Source of the DNA: Versatilivorator sp963663845
Lineage (GTDB): Bacteria > Acidobacteriota > Terriglobia > Versatilivoradales > Versatilivoraceae
Assembly (NCBI GenBank): GCA_963663845.2
Contig: OY760650.2
Coordinates: 1 to 64,000 of the forward strand
DNA length: 64,000 bases
Reading direction: 5' to 3'
Positions 7,830 through 17,158 of the stretch are shown here, piece after piece. The first letter of the stretch is position 1; every line of letters starts with the position of its first letter. The position numbers were made by a program, and so were the translations under genes. The notes beneath the pieces were generated by a model. It searched no databases. It worked only from the letters and a program-made list of their open reading frames with translations, and was not told the origin of the DNA.

Positions 7830-8658
7830 GTTGCCGCAACCGGTTCAGGTTTTTCCCGTAGTAGGTCTCGCCTCCGGGCGTCTCCAGGATCATGGGCGTT
7901 CGAGCGAAGCGCCGGTCGTTGACCAGGAGCCTGAACCCTTCTATCCCGATCCGGCCCTCCCCGATGTGTTCATGCCGGTCCACCCGGCTCCCCAGCTCAC
8001 GCTTGGAATCGTTCAGGTGGAAGGCCTTCACCCGGCTCAAACCGACGACCCGGTCCAGTTGGTCAAGCGTGCGGCGGTAGCCGGCCCCGTCCCGCAGATC
8101 GTAGCCGGCGGCGAAAATGTGGCAGGTGTCCACGCAGACGCCCACCCGTTCGGATTCCTCCACCAGGGAGAGGATTTCCGCCAGGTGCTCGAAGCGGTGC
8201 CCCAGATGGCTCCCCTGCCCGGCCGTGGTTTCCAGCAGGATCCGGGTGCGAGCCTCCCGATTCTGCTCCAGTGTCCGGTTCAAGCTGCCGGCGACCGCCC
8301 GCAGGCCCGCCGACTCCCCCGACCCCAGGTGGGCTCCGGGATGAACGACCAGGAAATCCAGCCCCAGTCGCCGGCACCGCTCCAGCTCCTGAGAGAACGC
8401 CTCCCGGGAGCGGGCCAGCACAGCGGGGTCCGGACTCCCCAGATTCAGCAGGTAGGAGGCATGGGCCGCCGTCGACCGGATGCCGGACCGCTTCAGCTCC
8501 CGACGAAATCCTTCCACCTCACTGTCCGCCAGGGGCTTGGCCTTCCATTGCCGTTGATTCCGGGTAAAGATCTGGATCGACTGGCAACCCAGTTCGAGAC
8601 CATTCCCCGGCGAGTTGTGGACCCCCCCGGCGGCGGAGACATGGGCGCCCAGAATCAT
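7810..8658 (-). CDS. nfo: Endonuclease IV (AP endonuclease)
   Basis: Cuts DNA 5' to abasic sites in base-excision repair, using three metal ions. The 282-residue protein starts at ILGAHVSAAGG, the classical N-terminus, and has the metal-ligand motifs LVVHPGAH, LLETTAGQG, VCVDTCHIFAAGYD, KAFHLNDSK with DRHEHIGEG, and a final ETPG. The frame is open further upstream, but the ATG at 8658 is chosen because it gives the family N-terminus and overlaps the bioD stop as ATGA, showing translational coupling. It is the last gene of the ruvX-mltG-M16-bioF-bioD-nfo run. Confidence 0.95.
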   Translation of the reverse strand: MILGAHVSAAGGVHNSPGNGLELGCQSIQIFTRNQRQWKAKPLADSEVEGFRRELKRSGIRSTAAHASYLLNLGSPDPAVLARSREAFSQELERCRRLGLDFLVVHPGAHLGSGESAGLRAVAGSLNRTLEQNREARTRILLETTAGQGSHLGHRFEHLAEILSLVEESERVGVCVDTCHIFAAGYDLRDGAGYRRTLDQLDRVVGLSRVKAFHLNDSKRELGSRVDRHEHIGEGRIGIEGFRLLVNDRRFARTPMILETPGGETYYGKNLNRLRQLIFPAG

Positions 8659-9461
8659 GACGTGGCGGCCTCCCGCGATTGCCGTCCCTCCCCGTCCGGT
8701 TGGCCGGACACCCGGGGTTGTGTGGATTCTTCCGGCTCGGCCCTCAGCAGCACCTTCCGCAGGCTCTCTCCGTGCGATGTCCGCAGAATGTGTTCGGCAA
8801 ACCCCGATCCGAGCGGGTCGGCCAGTTCCGGGATGGACCCCAGGTGGAGGGCGCCGGTGACGGCGGCGATTCGGTCGGCATTGGTGCGTTCGGCCAGACC
8901 CGGGGTCGGGGGGAACCGGTTCAGAAAAAATCCCAGGCACTCCACCCCGCGGCTCCGCAGACACTCGACCGTCATGACCGTGTGGTTGATGGTCCCCAAC
9001 CCCGCCCGGGAGACGATCAGCGCCGGTATCCGCAGTCGCTGCGCCAGATCGGCCACCGAGAGCCTGCCGGAGACCGGTGTCAAGGCCCCGCCGGCGCCTT
9101 CCACCACCGTCAGGTCGTGCCGGCTGCAGAGTCGTTCATAGCAGTCGCTGATCCGTTCCACGTCGACCGACACCCCTTCCAACTCGGCTGCCAGAGCCGG
9201 AGCGACCGGGGCGGTGAAGCGGTAGGGGTTGACCCACTCCGCCGGATCGGAACAGCCCGCGGCCTCCACCAGCGCCACCACGTCCGAAGACACCCGTCCT
9301 CCCGCCGCCGACTCCACCGCCCCGCTGGCCACGGGCTTCATGACGCCCACATCCAGGCCCTGCCCCCTCAGAAACCGAGCCAGGCCGGCCGCCACTACGG
9401 TCTTCCCCACCTCGGTATCGGTCCCGGTAACCATCACACCGCGATATCGGGCCCTTGCCAC
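8655..9461 (-). CDS. bioD: Dethiobiotin synthetase
   Basis: Closes the ureido ring of dethiobiotin from 7,8-diaminopelargonate, CO2 and ATP, the penultimate step of biotin synthesis. The 268-residue protein has the P-loop GTDTEVGKT at about 13-21, the substrate segment MKPVASG and the VEGAGGALTPVS motif at about 119-130. The C-terminal tail after the core is slightly long and rich in charged residues. The stop overlaps the nfo start. bioF lies 157 bp upstream on the same strand. bioA and bioB are not in the window. Confidence 0.94.
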   Translation of the reverse strand: MARARYRGVMVTGTDTEVGKTVVAAGLARFLRGQGLDVGVMKPVASGAVESAAGGRVSSDVVALVEAAGCSDPAEWVNPYRFTAPVAPALAAELEGVSVDVERISDCYERLCSRHDLTVVEGAGGALTPVSGRLSVADLAQRLRIPALIVSRAGLGTINHTVMTVECLRSRGVECLGFFLNRFPPTPGLAERTNADRIAAVTGALHLGSIPELADPLGSGFAEHILRTSHGESLRKVLLRAEPEESTQPRVSGQPDGEGRQSREAATS

Positions 9462-9527
9462 CGTTCTCTCCCCAGCCCAACTTTTTCACGCAACCAATGA
9501 ACGGTCCAGGCTTAACATAAAGCGCAG

Positions 9528-9560
9528 TCCAAAAAAGAGTTATCCACGAAGGGCCACCAA
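9528..9560. repeat. R1 module fragment between bioF and bioD
   Basis: CAAAAAAGAGTTATCCACGA and the following GAAGGGCCACC match the module that follows stop codons elsewhere (4100, 42430, 53820). Nothing else is recognised in the 157-bp gap. Confidence 0.6.
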
Positions 9561-9618
9561 CGTGGAAATCTTCTTTCATTCTGCGGCCCAGCCTCCCCGG
9601 ATTGGCAACTGCATCGTC

Positions 9619-10812
9619 TCAGGACCCAGCCTGGCGCCCGACTTCAGTGAGGCAAGCCACCAGCTCGTCGATCTGAGCCGCCGAGTGGCTGGCCGTCACC
9701 GTGATCCGCAAGCGGCTGGCGCCCGGCGGCACCGAAGGGGGCCGGATGGCCGCCGCCAGGAACCCCCGATCCAGGAGCCGGCGGCTCACCTCCAGCGCGC
9801 GTTCCTCCGAACCCAACAGCACCGGGAAGATGGAGGTCTGCCCCTGGCCGTAGCCAAGACCGTGCTGCGCCAGCCGACTGCGCATCCGTCGCATGTTGCT
9901 CCGCAGCCTTTCCCGAACCTCCGACGGAGGGCGAATCAACTCCAGGCCGGCCAGGGCGGCTCCAAGGACGGCCGGCGGCAGGGCGGTGGCGAAGATGAAG
10001 GGCCGGCACTTGTTGATCAGGTAGTTCCGCATGGAGGCCGAGCAGGCCACGAACCCGCCAAAGGATCCCAGGGCCTTGCTCAGGGTACCCATCAGCAGCT
10101 CGATTTCCTCCGGACGGGCCTCCCCTCCATCCTGAAAATGCTCCACCAGGCCCCCTCCCCGGGATCCCAAGACCCCGGTGGCGTGGGCTTCGTCCAACAT
10201 CAAGCGGCAGTCGTAGCGCCGGCACAGGCTGACCAGACCGGGCAGATCGGCCAGGTCGCCTTCCATGCTGAAGACCGAATCGGACACCACCAGGCGGCGC
10301 CCGACGCCGCCACAGTCCTTCAGCAGCTCCTCCAGGTGACCCAGGTCGTTGTGCCTGTAGACAAGGGTGGCGGCGCGGCTGAGGCGGCAGCCGTCCACAA
10401 TGGAACCGTGGTTGAGCGCATCGCTGAAGATGTGGTCTCCGGGGCCGACCAGGCTGGAGAGCAGACCCAGGTTGGCGCTGAAGCCGGAGGCAAAGGTCAA
10501 GGCCGCCGCCTTGCCCTTCAACTCGGCCAATGCCGCCTCCAGCCTCTCATGCAGATCCGAATTGCCGCAGATGAGCCGGGAGCTGCTGGCCGAGGCGCCC
10601 GCCCTGACAATGGCCCGGGTGGAGCCTTCCCTGACCGCGGGGTGCTGCGACAAGCCCAGGTAGTCGTTGCTGGAGAAATTGACCAGGCAGCGGCCCCGAT
10701 ATTCGACCAGCGGACTCTCTCGAGCCAGGATTGTCCTGAGCGATCGGCGCCGGTCCAGCGACTCCAGCCGGCTCAGCTCCCCTTCCACAAACTGGTTCCA
10801 GTCCTGGCTCAT
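9619..10812 (-). CDS. bioF: 8-amino-7-oxononanoate synthase
   Basis: PLP enzyme condensing pimeloyl-ACP (or -CoA) with alanine in biotin synthesis. The 397-residue protein shows FSSNDYLGLS at the N-terminus, GASASSSRLICG, the DSVFSMEGDLADLP segment, LMLDEAHATGVLG with the PLP-contacting Asp and His, and the Schiff-base lysine in GTLSKALGSFGG. Length is typical. Its ATG overlaps the stop of the upstream M16 peptidase gene by four bases (ATGA). Close relatives (glycine C-acetyltransferase, serine palmitoyltransferase) share these motifs, but the bioD neighbour makes BioF the best reading. Confidence 0.92.
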   Translation of the reverse strand: MSQDWNQFVEGELSRLESLDRRRSLRTILARESPLVEYRGRCLVNFSSNDYLGLSQHPAVREGSTRAIVRAGASASSSRLICGNSDLHERLEAALAELKGKAAALTFASGFSANLGLLSSLVGPGDHIFSDALNHGSIVDGCRLSRAATLVYRHNDLGHLEELLKDCGGVGRRLVVSDSVFSMEGDLADLPGLVSLCRRYDCRLMLDEAHATGVLGSRGGGLVEHFQDGGEARPEEIELLMGTLSKALGSFGGFVACSASMRNYLINKCRPFIFATALPPAVLGAALAGLELIRPPSEVRERLRSNMRRMRSRLAQHGLGYGQGQTSIFPVLLGSEERALEVSRRLLDRGFLAAAIRPPSVPPGASRLRITVTASHSAAQIDELVACLTEVGRQAGS

Positions 10813-13800
10813 TGCAAGGCGGCTTCGGGACCGGCGATCACAGTGGCCGCGCGGTCGAGCAAAAACCGGGTTCTGGAGACATCGATCACCTGATCCACCG
10901 TCACCCCGTGGACCCGGCCCAGCCAGTCGCGCAGGGCGTCTTCACCGGGATCGAACCACTCGGCCTGTGTCAGGGCCGCTGTCAGACCGCTGTTGGAGGA
11001 GAGGCTGACCATCATCCGATTGAGCAGAAAATTCTTGGCGGCCGTCACCTCTGCCGGGGTCACCTCCCGATCCCGCAGGTCGGCCATTTGCTCTCGAATG
11101 TAGGAGGCCACGCTCTCCAGCTCTCCCGGTTTCACGCCCAGCCGGACCATGAACACCCCACCCTCCAGGCTGGCTCCCCCGGCGCCAAAGGGGTCGGAGG
11201 CCGCTCCTTCGGGGCCGGCGGCAGCGCTGCCCAGGCGGGCTCCCTGTCCCAGTACCTGCGAGAGCACCAGCATCGGAAAGTAGTCGGGGTGCCGGCGGGA
11301 AACCCCGGGCAACCCGTAGACGAGAGTGCCGTAGGAGCTCCCCCGCAATCGAATGAGGTGCCGCCCGGTTCCCAGCCCCGGAGCCACGGCCTCGACCGGC
11401 AATGGCGCGGGAGCCTCCGCCTCCTGCCAGTCCCCAAAATGTTCCTCGATGGCGGACAGCACCTCCTCGGCCCCCCGGTCGCCGGCCACCGACAGGACCA
11501 GTCGATTCGGCCGGTAGAACCTCTGCCGGAAGTCCTGCACGTCAGAGGGCTGCAACGCCTCGACCGTCTCCGGACTGCCCTTGAGGTTGCGCCCGAACGG
11601 ATGACCGTGGGGATGGGTCCTTCGTCGAAAGGCCTGCTCGGCCCGGTGGGCGCCGCTGTCGGCTTCCAGGCGCAGCTCGTTGAGGACCACTCCCTGCTCC
11701 CGGCGGAAATCGCTCTCCGAAAAACCGGAGCTTCGGACCATTCGGGCCGAGGCGGCCAACGCCCCGGCGAAATCCTCGCCTCTTCCCTGAAGGTGGACCG
11801 CCGTCGCCAGGTGGTTGGTCTCGATAGCGACGGAGACTCCCAGCGATTCGATGGATTCCGCCGGGGACGGAGCTTCACCGGCGCCGTCCAGCAGCAATCG
11901 TCCGCTGAGATGAGCCAGCCCCGCCCTGTCGTCGCCGTCTCTCGCCGCACCCGCCCTGAAGGTCAAGCGCAGGCTGAAGCCTTCCCGGGCCGGGTGACTG
12001 GCAATCCATGCCACCATTCCATTGCCGAGCACCTGGCGCCTGGTGGTCCAGGATTCCGGCAGCGGTTGTCGCAGTTGGCTCGACCCCAACAAGGGCCCCG
12101 GCTCCACCGAGCGGGAGAGTCGACTCACCACGGCCGCTCCAACGGCAAGACGGCGGGCCACTTGCGCCACGGGAAACATGGCGCCGCGGCCGGGCGGACC
12201 CAAACCAACGGGTCGGGCCGGAGGCAAGGCCGGCGCCCGTTTCGATTCCCGCCCCCCCGAAATGGCATCGGCGCCCCCGGAGGCGAGCTCTTCGACCCCA
12301 ATGACCGGGGTTTCGGGCCGAGGCAGGAACCAGCCTACCGTGCGCGCCTCCTTGGAAAAAATCCGCCGCGCCGCCCGCCGCAAGTCGGCCCTGGAAACCC
12401 CGTCGATCTTTTCCTCCATGCGCTGCAAAACCTGGAAGCTGGCGATGGATTCGAGGGCGCCCAGTTGATGAGCCAGCTTGCCGGAGGAATTCCGGTCCAG
12501 GAGAAATCTCGTCTGGATCTGCCTGCGGGCCCGTTCCAGGTCGTCATCGGAAAATTCCCCGTTTCCGAGGCGTTCCAGCTCATGGTCCAGCATCTCCTCG
12601 GCCAGCTCGAAATGGGAGGCGTCGGGGAGCGTCACCAGCAACTTGTAGAGGTAGGGGTGACGAGTGGCATGGAGGCCGGAGTGGACATGGGTGGCGATCT
12701 CGGATTCGACCAGGGCCCGGTACAGACGCGAGGTCCTGGCAGCACTCTCCTGCAGGGGTTCCAGACCGAGGCTCCGGCCCTTGGCGCTGCACAGGATGGC
12801 GTCCAGGACCCACAGCCCGTAGAGATCGCTCTGGTGGATGCCGGGGGCCCGAAAAGCCATCTGCAGGTAGGGGACGCTTCCCGGTCCGGTCAGGCGCAGC
12901 CGCCGTTCTCCCCGCTGCTCCGGCTCCGACAGCGGCGCCCGGGGCGGGGCCGGTCCCCGGGGAATGCCCCCGAACCGGCGGCGGATCGCTGGCATGGCCC
13001 GGGCTGCATCGAGATCGCCGACCAGGACCAGAATGGCGTTGGCGGGCGTGTAGTAGCGGCGGTAGTGGTCCCAGAGCCGGCTGCCCTTCATCTGCTCCAC
13101 GTCCGGGACCCATCCCCCGGCAGGCCAGCGGTAGGGGTGCCGCTTCAGGGCCGTGGTCGCCACCTCCCAGTCCAAGGCCAGGCGGGAGTCGTCCTCTCTC
13201 CGCAACAGCTCGGCGATGACCAGACCGCGTTGCAGCTCGATCCGGCCGGGCTCAAAGCGTTCATGGCGCAGGCGTCCGGCTGCCAGCTCGAGCAGGGCGT
13301 CCAGGTTGCTCTTCACCACTGAAGCAAAATAGGCGGTCTGGTCCAGAAAGGTGTAGCCCTTCAGCAGGCCGGCGGCGTGTCGGGCCATCCAGGGACGGTC
13401 GGCTGCGGCCGGAGGCGTTCCGGAGCCGAGAGCCAGGTGTTCGACGAAATGGGAGATTCCGGACGTTCCCAGCCCGGAGTCATGGGAACCCACCCGTAGC
13501 CAGAGTCCCACCGAGACCACCGGAGAGGAATGATCTTGCTTGAGCAACACCTTCAGGCCGTTGTCGAGATAGGTCTCCACCACCCCGGAGACCGGCGACC
13601 CGGACGGCTCGGAAGGGGCTGTTTCCGATGCCGGATCCTGGGCCTGGGCAGCCGCTGGCAACCCGAAAGTCCCCAGGAGCAGCAGCGCGCACCAAAGGTG
13701 CGGCAAGGGGCCGGAGGCGAGGCTTGCTCGGAACCCCGCGTCGCTGGCCGGCCCGGTTGCAGCCGGTCCCGGGTCAGGAGCAGGCGAGAAGGTCCGGCCC

Positions 13801-13943
13801 CGAGTTCCGGCGGCCCGCTGGACCGGGTTGCCGCCTTCAGGATCCGGCGCGCCGGCTCCGGGCGAGCCGCTGTTGGCTGCGAAGGGCCCGCCTGTAAGCC
13901 GCCACGGCACGCTGATGCTGCGACAAGGTCTTTGAAAAGACAT
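10809..13943 (-). CDS. Exported double-domain M16 (insulinase/pitrilysin) peptidase
   Basis: Up to 1044 residues. A hydrophobic export segment (LWCALLLLGTFGLPAAAQAQ) lies near residues 83-102, so the first ~70 residues, which overlap mltG by 107 bp, may not be translated. A TTG just before that segment is another possible start. The first M16 half has the inverted zinc motif in SHFVEHLALG (about residue 165) and a later RYYTPANAILVLVGD segment. The second half (from about 630) keeps the fold markers (LGNGMVAWIA, RFYRPNRLVLSVAGD), but the zinc motif is replaced by HLSGR, so it is probably the inactive partner half. In many bacteria the two halves are separate genes. The stop overlaps bioF. Confidence 0.85.
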   Translation of the reverse strand: MSFQRPCRSISVPWRLTGGPFAANSGSPGAGAPDPEGGNPVQRAAGTRGRTFSPAPDPGPAATGPASDAGFRASLASGPLPHLWCALLLLGTFGLPAAAQAQDPASETAPSEPSGSPVSGVVETYLDNGLKVLLKQDHSSPVVSVGLWLRVGSHDSGLGTSGISHFVEHLALGSGTPPAAADRPWMARHAAGLLKGYTFLDQTAYFASVVKSNLDALLELAAGRLRHERFEPGRIELQRGLVIAELLRREDDSRLALDWEVATTALKRHPYRWPAGGWVPDVEQMKGSRLWDHYRRYYTPANAILVLVGDLDAARAMPAIRRRFGGIPRGPAPPRAPLSEPEQRGERRLRLTGPGSVPYLQMAFRAPGIHQSDLYGLWVLDAILCSAKGRSLGLEPLQESAARTSRLYRALVESEIATHVHSGLHATRHPYLYKLLVTLPDASHFELAEEMLDHELERLGNGEFSDDDLERARRQIQTRFLLDRNSSGKLAHQLGALESIASFQVLQRMEEKIDGVSRADLRRAARRIFSKEARTVGWFLPRPETPVIGVEELASGGADAISGGRESKRAPALPPARPVGLGPPGRGAMFPVAQVARRLAVGAAVVSRLSRSVEPGPLLGSSQLRQPLPESWTTRRQVLGNGMVAWIASHPAREGFSLRLTFRAGAARDGDDRAGLAHLSGRLLLDGAGEAPSPAESIESLGVSVAIETNHLATAVHLQGRGEDFAGALAASARMVRSSGFSESDFRREQGVVLNELRLEADSGAHRAEQAFRRRTHPHGHPFGRNLKGSPETVEALQPSDVQDFRQRFYRPNRLVLSVAGDRGAEEVLSAIEEHFGDWQEAEAPAPLPVEAVAPGLGTGRHLIRLRGSSYGTLVYGLPGVSRRHPDYFPMLVLSQVLGQGARLGSAAAGPEGAASDPFGAGGASLEGGVFMVRLGVKPGELESVASYIREQMADLRDREVTPAEVTAAKNFLLNRMMVSLSSNSGLTAALTQAEWFDPGEDALRDWLGRVHGVTVDQVIDVSRTRFLLDRAATVIAGPEAALQ

Positions 13944-14901
13944 GTCCCCCCCGGTTGTCGCTGACGAAGTAGAGATAGTCGGTGGTTGCCGGACGGATCG
14001 CGGCCTGGAGCGATTTCAGCCCCGGGTTGGCAATGGGGCCGGGAGGCAATCCGGCAATCGTGTAGGTGTTGTAGGGCGAAATGAAATCGAGGTCGGACTG
14101 GTAGATCTTGCCTCGAAACCGTCCGTTCAGCTTGGCGGCATAGATCACCGTGGGGTCGCACTGAAGCGGGATTCCGCGGCCCAGCCGGTTGTGAAAAACG
14201 GAAGATACCAGGGCCCGCTCCGACTCCATTCCCGTTTCGGTCTCGATCAGCGAAGCCAGGGTCACCACCTGTTGCAGGGTCAGCCCACCGGCCTCCATTT
14301 CGGGCAGAATGTGGGTCTCGGCCACCTGACGAAACCGTTGAACCATCTGGCGGATCAGATCCCGGGCCGTCGTTTGCCGGTTCCAGCGATAGGTGTCCGG
14401 AAACAGGAATCCTTCCAGGTTGCCGGCCTTGGGAGCCATATCGGAAATCAGCTCGACCTCCTGAAGCATTCGGTCGAAGTCCTCGGTCGGAGTCGGGCCG
14501 TCCCCTTTGAACAGTTCCGGAATTTCAAACAGAGAAGAACCTTCCGGGATGGTGAGCTCGCGATAGTGGATCAATCCCTGGTTCAAGCGCTCGGCCACCT
14601 GAGGAATGGTCAGCGGCTCCCGGAAGAGGTATTCCCCGGCCTGGAGGGGCTTGAACCATTTCAGGGTCTTGACGTAGGCCAGGAACAGGTAGTGGTGGCT
14701 GATGATGCCTTCCGCTTCCAGTTGCCGGGCGATGGCCGGGGAGGGCGTGCCGGGTGCGATCCACAACAGTTTCTCAGGCTCGGAGTAGTTCTTGAGCGGA
14801 TGGTGCCAGGCAGTAACCAGGGCCCCGGCTCCCGCTCCCACAAGCAGCAGCCCCACTCCCGCCAGGCCCATCAGAATCGCCAATCGTGTGCCTGTTTCCA
14901 T
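13837..14901 (-). CDS. mltG: Endolytic murein transglycosylase MltG
   Basis: Membrane-anchored lytic transglycosylase that cuts nascent glycan strands and ends peptidoglycan synthesis. From the chosen ATG at 14901 (METGTRLAILMG) the protein is 354 residues, with one N-terminal membrane segment, a LysM-like region (ISHHYLFLAYVK to QAGEYLF), ELTIPEGSS, and the YceG catalytic part: VTLASLIETETG with the active-site Glu, SSVFHNRLGRGIPLQCDPTV, and LPPGPIANPG. An upstream in-frame ATG at 14949 would add 16 residues. It overlaps the M16 gene and follows ruvX, a common arrangement in diverse bacteria. Confidence 0.92.
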   Translation of the reverse strand: METGTRLAILMGLAGVGLLLVGAGAGALVTAWHHPLKNYSEPEKLLWIAPGTPSPAIARQLEAEGIISHHYLFLAYVKTLKWFKPLQAGEYLFREPLTIPQVAERLNQGLIHYRELTIPEGSSLFEIPELFKGDGPTPTEDFDRMLQEVELISDMAPKAGNLEGFLFPDTYRWNRQTTARDLIRQMVQRFRQVAETHILPEMEAGGLTLQQVVTLASLIETETGMESERALVSSVFHNRLGRGIPLQCDPTVIYAAKLNGRFRGKIYQSDLDFISPYNTYTIAGLPPGPIANPGLKSLQAAIRPATTDYLYFVSDNRGGHVFSKTLSQHQRAVAAYRRALRSQQRLARSRRAGS

Positions 14902-14962
14902 AGATCCGGCCGGTTGAGTCAGAACTGCCGATTCCGAGAATCCAGGCAACTCTGGTCGTCAC

Positions 14963-14993
14963 CCATCACTCATCACTCATCATTCATCATTCA
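14963..14993. repeat. Heptamer tandem repeat overlapping the ruvX stop
   Basis: On the minus strand the ruvX gene ends TTT TGA and runs straight into TGAATGATGAATGATGAGTG-type 7-bp units. Because 7 is not a multiple of 3, TGA appears in all three frames within three units. The same kind of array follows the genes ending at 39686, 46810 and 47811. Confidence 0.85.
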
Positions 14994-15410
14994 AAACTGC
15001 CGGTTCCGAGTATCCAGGTAGCTCTGGAGCATGATCGCGGCCGCCATCCGGTCGATGGCCCCGCGCCGCTTTTTCCGCCTCACACCGGCTGCAATCAGGG
15101 TCTTCTCCGCCGAGAGCGAGGTGAATCGCTCGTCCCACAAGACCACCGGCAGCCCGGTGGCCTCCTTCAGCCGGTCGGAGAAGTCCCGGCTGCGTTCCGC
15201 CTGCCTTCCCGCCGAGCCATCAAGGTTCAGAGGATTCCCGACCACGAACCGCTCCACCTGGTGCTCCTCGGCCATCTCGGCCAAGCAGGCCAGGTCGCGC
15301 TCCCAACCGGACCGCTCCAGGGTGGCGTGGCCTTGAGCGATCAGACCGGTCTGGTCACTGAGCGCGATCCCAATCCGAACCTCCCCCACGTCCAGACCCA
15401 TGCTCCGCAT
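14991..15410 (-). CDS. ruvX: RuvX/YqgF-type Holliday junction resolvase-like protein
   Basis: 139 residues with the RNase-H-like YqgF fold: MGLDVGEVRIGIALSD at the N-terminus (first acidic residue), VVGNPLNLDGSAG, VVLWDERFTSLSAE and the C-terminal AIDRMAAAIMLQSYLD with the last catalytic Asp. Proposed roles are 16S rRNA 5' maturation and Holliday-junction resolution. Size and motif order are complete. It appears to be the first gene of the minus-strand run through nfo. The gap to mltG contains only the heptamer array. Confidence 0.93.
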   Translation of the reverse strand: MRSMGLDVGEVRIGIALSDQTGLIAQGHATLERSGWERDLACLAEMAEEHQVERFVVGNPLNLDGSAGRQAERSRDFSDRLKEATGLPVVLWDERFTSLSAEKTLIAAGVRRKKRRGAIDRMAAAIMLQSYLDTRNRQF

Positions 15411-15524
15411 CGAGCGTTACCCTTTCGTCGCCGACCCGACCTTCATTATATAACGCTGCCTGGCCGGCTCCACCGCCACGACGAACGGGGTTAACCGCCC
15501 TCGCTCTGGCGCGCGGATCATCCG

Positions 15525-16013
15525 AGAGCAAAACAAGAGAAGTTCATGGCTGTCGGGAACAAGATTATTGAACATCGATGCACAGGATTTACAGGATTAA
15601 CAGGATGAAAGGCTACTGCACGAGAGGCTGACTCTGGCGATGATCGCATGCGGATTTCAGGTGCGACTGCTTGTCCATTTCGGCAAACGCACGCTCGAAT
15701 TCAATGGCTTTACCCGACGCAACGCGGATGCCCGGGACCACCGTCCAGCCGTCTCCAGAAAAAATCCTGTGCATCCTGTGTATCCTGTGCATCGATGTGA
15801 ATCGAAAATATACCCGTGCTTGACGATGAGCCGGTTTTCATCCACCAGGCGCAAGCGCTGGTTTCAGATAAGCAGCGCCCCCGCCCCCCAAGAACGGGCG
15901 GATCATACGAGGGTGAAACACCCAATCGTCAATAAGGGCGAACCACGAATGAACACGAATGGACACGAAGACCAATGGACCTCCTTGGCTGCGATGACGT
16001 CACGGGATGAAGG
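15525..16013. repeat. Interspersed repeat R1, inverted copy
   Basis: The 917-bp gap 15411-16327 has no supported gene. This part carries both R1 hairpin arms in reverse order (about 15571-15605 and 15763-15805), then a module with CACCCAATCGTCAATAAGGG and GAACCACGAATGAACACGAA that recurs at 52.3 kb and, inverted, at 56.05 kb. A long open frame here (15640-16473) lacks a recognisable protein and crosses two different repeats, so it is not annotated. Confidence 0.8.
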
Positions 16014-16216
16014 CCGGGAGCGCGGGCGTCCCGCCCGCACAACACTGGCACAGCTTCACCCCTCTCCTCGACCCGGCTCGACCGGCAACGGCCCCACGAT
16101 TCCGCTTCAGCCAAGCCCAGGCCGTTCCCGCCGGCAGGGTGACCGGGCGCCCCATCACGGGGAAACGGAGCGGCCACCCAACCCAGAGGATGCGGGCGAG
16201 ACGCCCGCGCTCCCGG
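16014..16216 (+). repeat. R2 element, copy A (203 bp, hairpin ends)
   Basis: Both ends are GC-rich hairpins that are also inverted repeats of each other: the left end CCGGGAGCGCGGGCG then CGCCCGC, the right end GCGGGCG then CGCCCGCGCTCCCGG. The interior includes CAACACTGGCACAGCTTCAC. A second, inverted copy at 53865-55978 has the same interior but is split by a group II intron, so copy A serves as the empty-site reference. Both copies sit inside R1 sequence. Confidence 0.85.
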
Positions 16217-16350
16217 AGGGGCGCCTCCTCCCATCCTTCCTGCTCGGCGAGGAGGCGCTGCCCCTGCCGATGCGGCAGTGCCGTCCCGCTTGGTGGCCCT
16301 TCGTCGTCCTTCGTGTCCCTTCGTGGATCACTCTTCTTTCGTTTGTTTCA
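16217..16350. repeat. R1 flank after R2 copy A
   Basis: Contains the reverse of the CACGAAGG-rich R1 module (TTCGTGTCCCTTCGTGGATC) and, at the end, CGTTTGTTTCACACAAG. That string is the reverse of the TTGTCTGAAACAAACG string that provides stop codons elsewhere. The last codons of the adjacent methyltransferase lie inside it. Confidence 0.7.
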
Positions 16351-17158
16351 CACAAGGCAGGTTCCGGTCCCCGCCGCCCGTCTTCCGGCACTTCACCATG
16401 TAGCCGGTCCCCAGATCCCCTGACAGGAAGGGCCGCTGAGCCTGTAGCAAGGGCCGCCACAGCCGCTCCTTGAGCAGCCATTTCGCCAGCCGGTCAAAAC
16501 GCCGGCCGCCGCTCCCGGCGGTCCGCCCGAAATCCTTCATTGAACCGCCGGCGCCTGGGGACAGGGCTCCGTCGGACCCGCTCGCGCCCCGAGTTCCACC
16601 AGGTTCCGGGAACAGGAGCGAGGAGAGCGGGTAGGTCCAGTTCAACACCGGGAATCCATAACAGCAGAAGGCCTCCACCGCCAGGCCGGACTGGCCGAGC
16701 TTTCGGATCAACTCCGCCTTCTCGTACCTTCGGGCGTGGCCGGCCCGCCTGTCGTTGGAGGTCCAGCGACGCTGGTGAGCCGGCACCGAGAACAATAAGG
16801 CGCCTTCGGGGGCCAGCAGCTCCCTCCAGCGGGCCAGGCATTGCCGGTCGTCCAGGTAGTGCTCCAGGACCTCGAAGGCCAGCACCAGGTCGAAGGGGCC
16901 TTCCACCTCGAAAAAATCCTGGGCGCGAAACTCCACCACCCCGGCCGGATGGCTGCAGCGCTGCCGGTGCTCCCGAATCAGCGCCGGATTCAGATCCAGG
17001 CAGAGCCCCCGGCAACCCCGGCCCACCAGGTCTTCGTAAATGTTCCCGCTGCCGACTCCGATTTCCAGGAACCGCCCCGATGCCATCGGCTGCAAGAATC
17101 GGCGCATCAGCCAGCGGCGGTAGAGATAGGCCAGGGTGGGATTGAACTCTGTGCTCAA
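16328..17158 (-). CDS. Class I SAM-dependent methyltransferase with repeat-derived C-terminus
   Basis: 276 residues from a TTG start at 17158 that overlaps the stop of the upstream gene (TTGA). Earlier in-frame starts would run through that gene. Motif I is FLEIGVGSGNIY (about residue 34), followed by LCLDLNPALI, and a motif with AFEVLEHYLD typical of class I enzymes. The substrate is unknown. The position at the end of a run of glycosyltransferase genes suggests modification of a surface glycan or its lipid carrier. The final residues (CVKQTKEE) are encoded by repeat R1, implying that repeat insertion replaced the original end. Confidence 0.75.
   Translation of the reverse strand: MSTEFNPTLAYLYRRWLMRRFLQPMASGRFLEIGVGSGNIYEDLVGRGCRGLCLDLNPALIREHRQRCSHPAGVVEFRAQDFFEVEGPFDLVLAFEVLEHYLDDRQCLARWRELLAPEGALLFSVPAHQRRWTSNDRRAGHARRYEKAELIRKLGQSGLAVEAFCCYGFPVLNWTYPLSSLLFPEPGGTRGASGSDGALSPGAGGSMKDFGRTAGSGGRRFDRLAKWLLKERLWRPLLQAQRPFLSGDLGTGYMVKCRKTGGGDRNLPCVKQTKEE

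Noticed and set aside
15640..16473. 277-codon plus-strand frame in the gap before the methyltransferase
   Set aside because: It runs through R1 and R2 repeats and into the end of the opposite-strand methyltransferase gene, and shows no protein motif.
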